The position numbers and the translations under genes are program-made. The notes beneath the pieces were generated by a model, which did no database searches, was not told where the DNA came from, and worked only from the letters and a program-made list of their open reading frames with translations. From Pilaira anomala (lineage: Eukaryota; Mucoromycota; Mucoromycetes; Mucorales; Mucoraceae), in assembly GCA_025716855.1 (NCBI GenBank), contig JAIXMQ010000092.1, positions 20,725 to 84,724 of the forward strand: 64,000 nt of DNA, in the 5' to 3' direction. Below, in pieces: positions 62,701 through 64,000 of this stretch (the stretch's first letter is position 1; each line of letters starts with the position of its first letter).

Positions 62701-63476
62701 TAATAAGTTTCATGAAACTTCAACAACTCTTGTCTAATATCTAGGCCCAATTTTCTTGGATTATCCATCAATGTCTCCAAATTACCCGTTTTCAAACAAA
62801 TGCCAAGGATGATTTGGGTTACTCAATTGTTTTTCAACTTGAGCAATACGCCAACAATCCGATTGCAAATTCTTTTTATGTTCAGAATCCACTGCTCTTA
62901 ATTCTCTTTCTGTACAACTTTCTGAAAACAAAGGGTCAATGAAAAAGTGACTGAATCGATCAAGTGCTCCTTCCAAAAATTGATGTCCCACTTCAAAAAA
63001 ATAATTCGTATTTTCTGTTCCTGTAAATGCATTTGCAAGCCCTTTGATATAAAAATTAATTAAATGTGTTGTATATGATTTGCTTTATTTACTATTTTCT
63101 TACCAGAATGCTCTGAAAGATAACTATAATAATCGTTTTCTTTTGGATACTTTTTTGTACCCATAAATAACAAATGTTCACAAAAAATGTGCTAAACCTT
63201 GCAAGTTTTCCTATAAAATATTTAGAATTTTTCATTCGACTATTGTACGCTGTTATGACTTACTGGGTCATTAAGACTACCAACATGAACGTCAAGAGCA
63301 GCACTAGCACGATCCGTATCAGGATCACTGATGATTAAAACTTCAAGTTGATTCAAAAGCTTAACCAAACGATACTCACGTTCGTCATTAGCTGGCTTCT
63401 CTAAGGCTTTTGTATAAACTTGATAACATTCGTTAATTTGCCAATCTTTTTGACTAGCTACTACTGCAGACACCAT
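59752..63476 (-). pseudogene. STE23: Insulysin-family M16 metallopeptidase (Ste23/IDE) with frame breaks
   Basis: Large zinc metallopeptidase normally of about 1000 residues; in yeast Ste23 helps mature a-factor. Exons run from the ATG at 63476 (exon 1 63264-63476) to the TAA at 59752. Motifs: GSLNDP, the inverted zinc motif [35 protein letters not shown], the downstream zinc Glu region CTERELRAVDSEHKKN, TGNLETL, HYLSHLTGHEGPGSIL, the exosite block [31 protein letters not shown] and FYDELIMPSS. The frame has to change about 63187 (six T where HFCEH needs five), 62785, 60999, 60722 (seven-T run) and 60110. Everything between is conserved and introns are normal. Either an intact gene carrying sequence errors or a recent pseudogene. 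Confidence 0.88.
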
Positions 63477-64000
63477 TCTAAAAAAGAAAAAAAAAAAAAG
63501 AAAGAGAGAAAAGGGTCACGAATTTAATAGGCCAATCCTTGGTTATTAGTCGATCATTTAACCGCCCCTTAATTTTTTTTTCTGGATGCACATGACTTTA
63601 TCAGTTGATACAATGACCTTTTTTTATGTAACACATGTAAAAAAAAGCCATATCTTTCGGGAAAAAATCAAAGACCTTTCACAGGTCATTACCGATATTA
63701 CTTTGAGAAAGCGAGTTATTATAACAAAAAGTAAAAAGCGTGAGAGCCACGATTAGAATTGGAACTAGAACAGAGCATTATCTAAGGTTTATTAAAAGCA
63801 TTATGAATAAATATTTCAGAAAAAAAACAATTTACATTGTTCTGAATATGTATATATTATTCATAAGCCCTACTATTACACAAAGCTGTATCGAGAATAT
63901 AAGTATTTTTCCTCCGTATTCATTTTTTTTAACAGACGAAAAAAAACTCAGTAGACGAAAAGGTCACTGCTGTACGACATAATCATATAAAGAAACTATT
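63477..64000. other. Upstream region of the insulysin gene
   Basis: About 520 bases containing the presumed promoter of the insulysin gene; a purine-rich A/G tract lies at 63480-63510. No further gene recognised. Confidence 0.5.

Overview
The window reads as nuclear DNA of a fungus, most likely Mucoromycota (Mucorales-like). Introns are short (about 50-80 bases, mostly GTAAGT...TAG). The DNA is very A+T rich with dozens of 15-59 base A or T runs. Gene content is fungal: urease plus UreG, peroxisomal thiolase, Chd1, insulysin. A two-zinc-finger gene remnant looks like a family I recall as expanded in Mucorales. I cannot name a species. No rRNA, tRNA or CRISPR array was recognised.

Left part (1-20.3 kb), ordinary and gene-dense. 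In order: 5' part of a heat shock factor (-), cytochrome c heme lyase (-), an unrecognised Cys-containing acidic protein (-), tRNA (uracil-5-)-methyltransferase with an RRM (-), porphobilinogen synthase (+), a membrane-anchored neutral sphingomyelinase-like phosphodiesterase (+), mitochondrial tryptophanyl-tRNA synthetase (-), an F-box/WD40 protein (+) and a 3-ketoacyl-CoA thiolase (-). Every reading frame closes after intron removal.

Middle (20.3-33 kb), accessory and mostly gene-free. It holds two opposed fragments of a Tc1/mariner-type transposase flanking a broken two-zinc-finger gene, microsatellites, very long homopolymers and a small Ser-rich protein gene. A second ordinary block follows (33.3-44.7 kb): guanylate kinase (+), urease (-) and UreG (+) as a divergent pair, very-long-chain 3-oxoacyl-CoA reductase (+) and an S28 serine carboxypeptidase (-).

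Right part (44.7-64 kb), accessory. It has a dispersed repeat family whose third copy lies inverted at 14 kb, a possible small repeat-rich membrane protein, and a 9-kb segment bounded by two ~310-base direct repeats. That segment contains a Chd1 homologue with a dozen or more single-base frame breaks, a broken F-box gene and a MITE-like element with perfect 25-base inverted ends. The last gene, an insulysin (-), also has at least five frame breaks, one inside its zinc motif.

All genes left of 45 kb are intact while the three conserved genes to the right are frame-broken. This contrast is the most striking feature of the window. It means either a recently duplicated, decaying block or a stretch of unpolished sequence. 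Functionally, URE1 and UREG form a urea-using unit (enzyme plus Ni-delivery GTPase). The other genes are housekeeping functions without an obvious common pathway.
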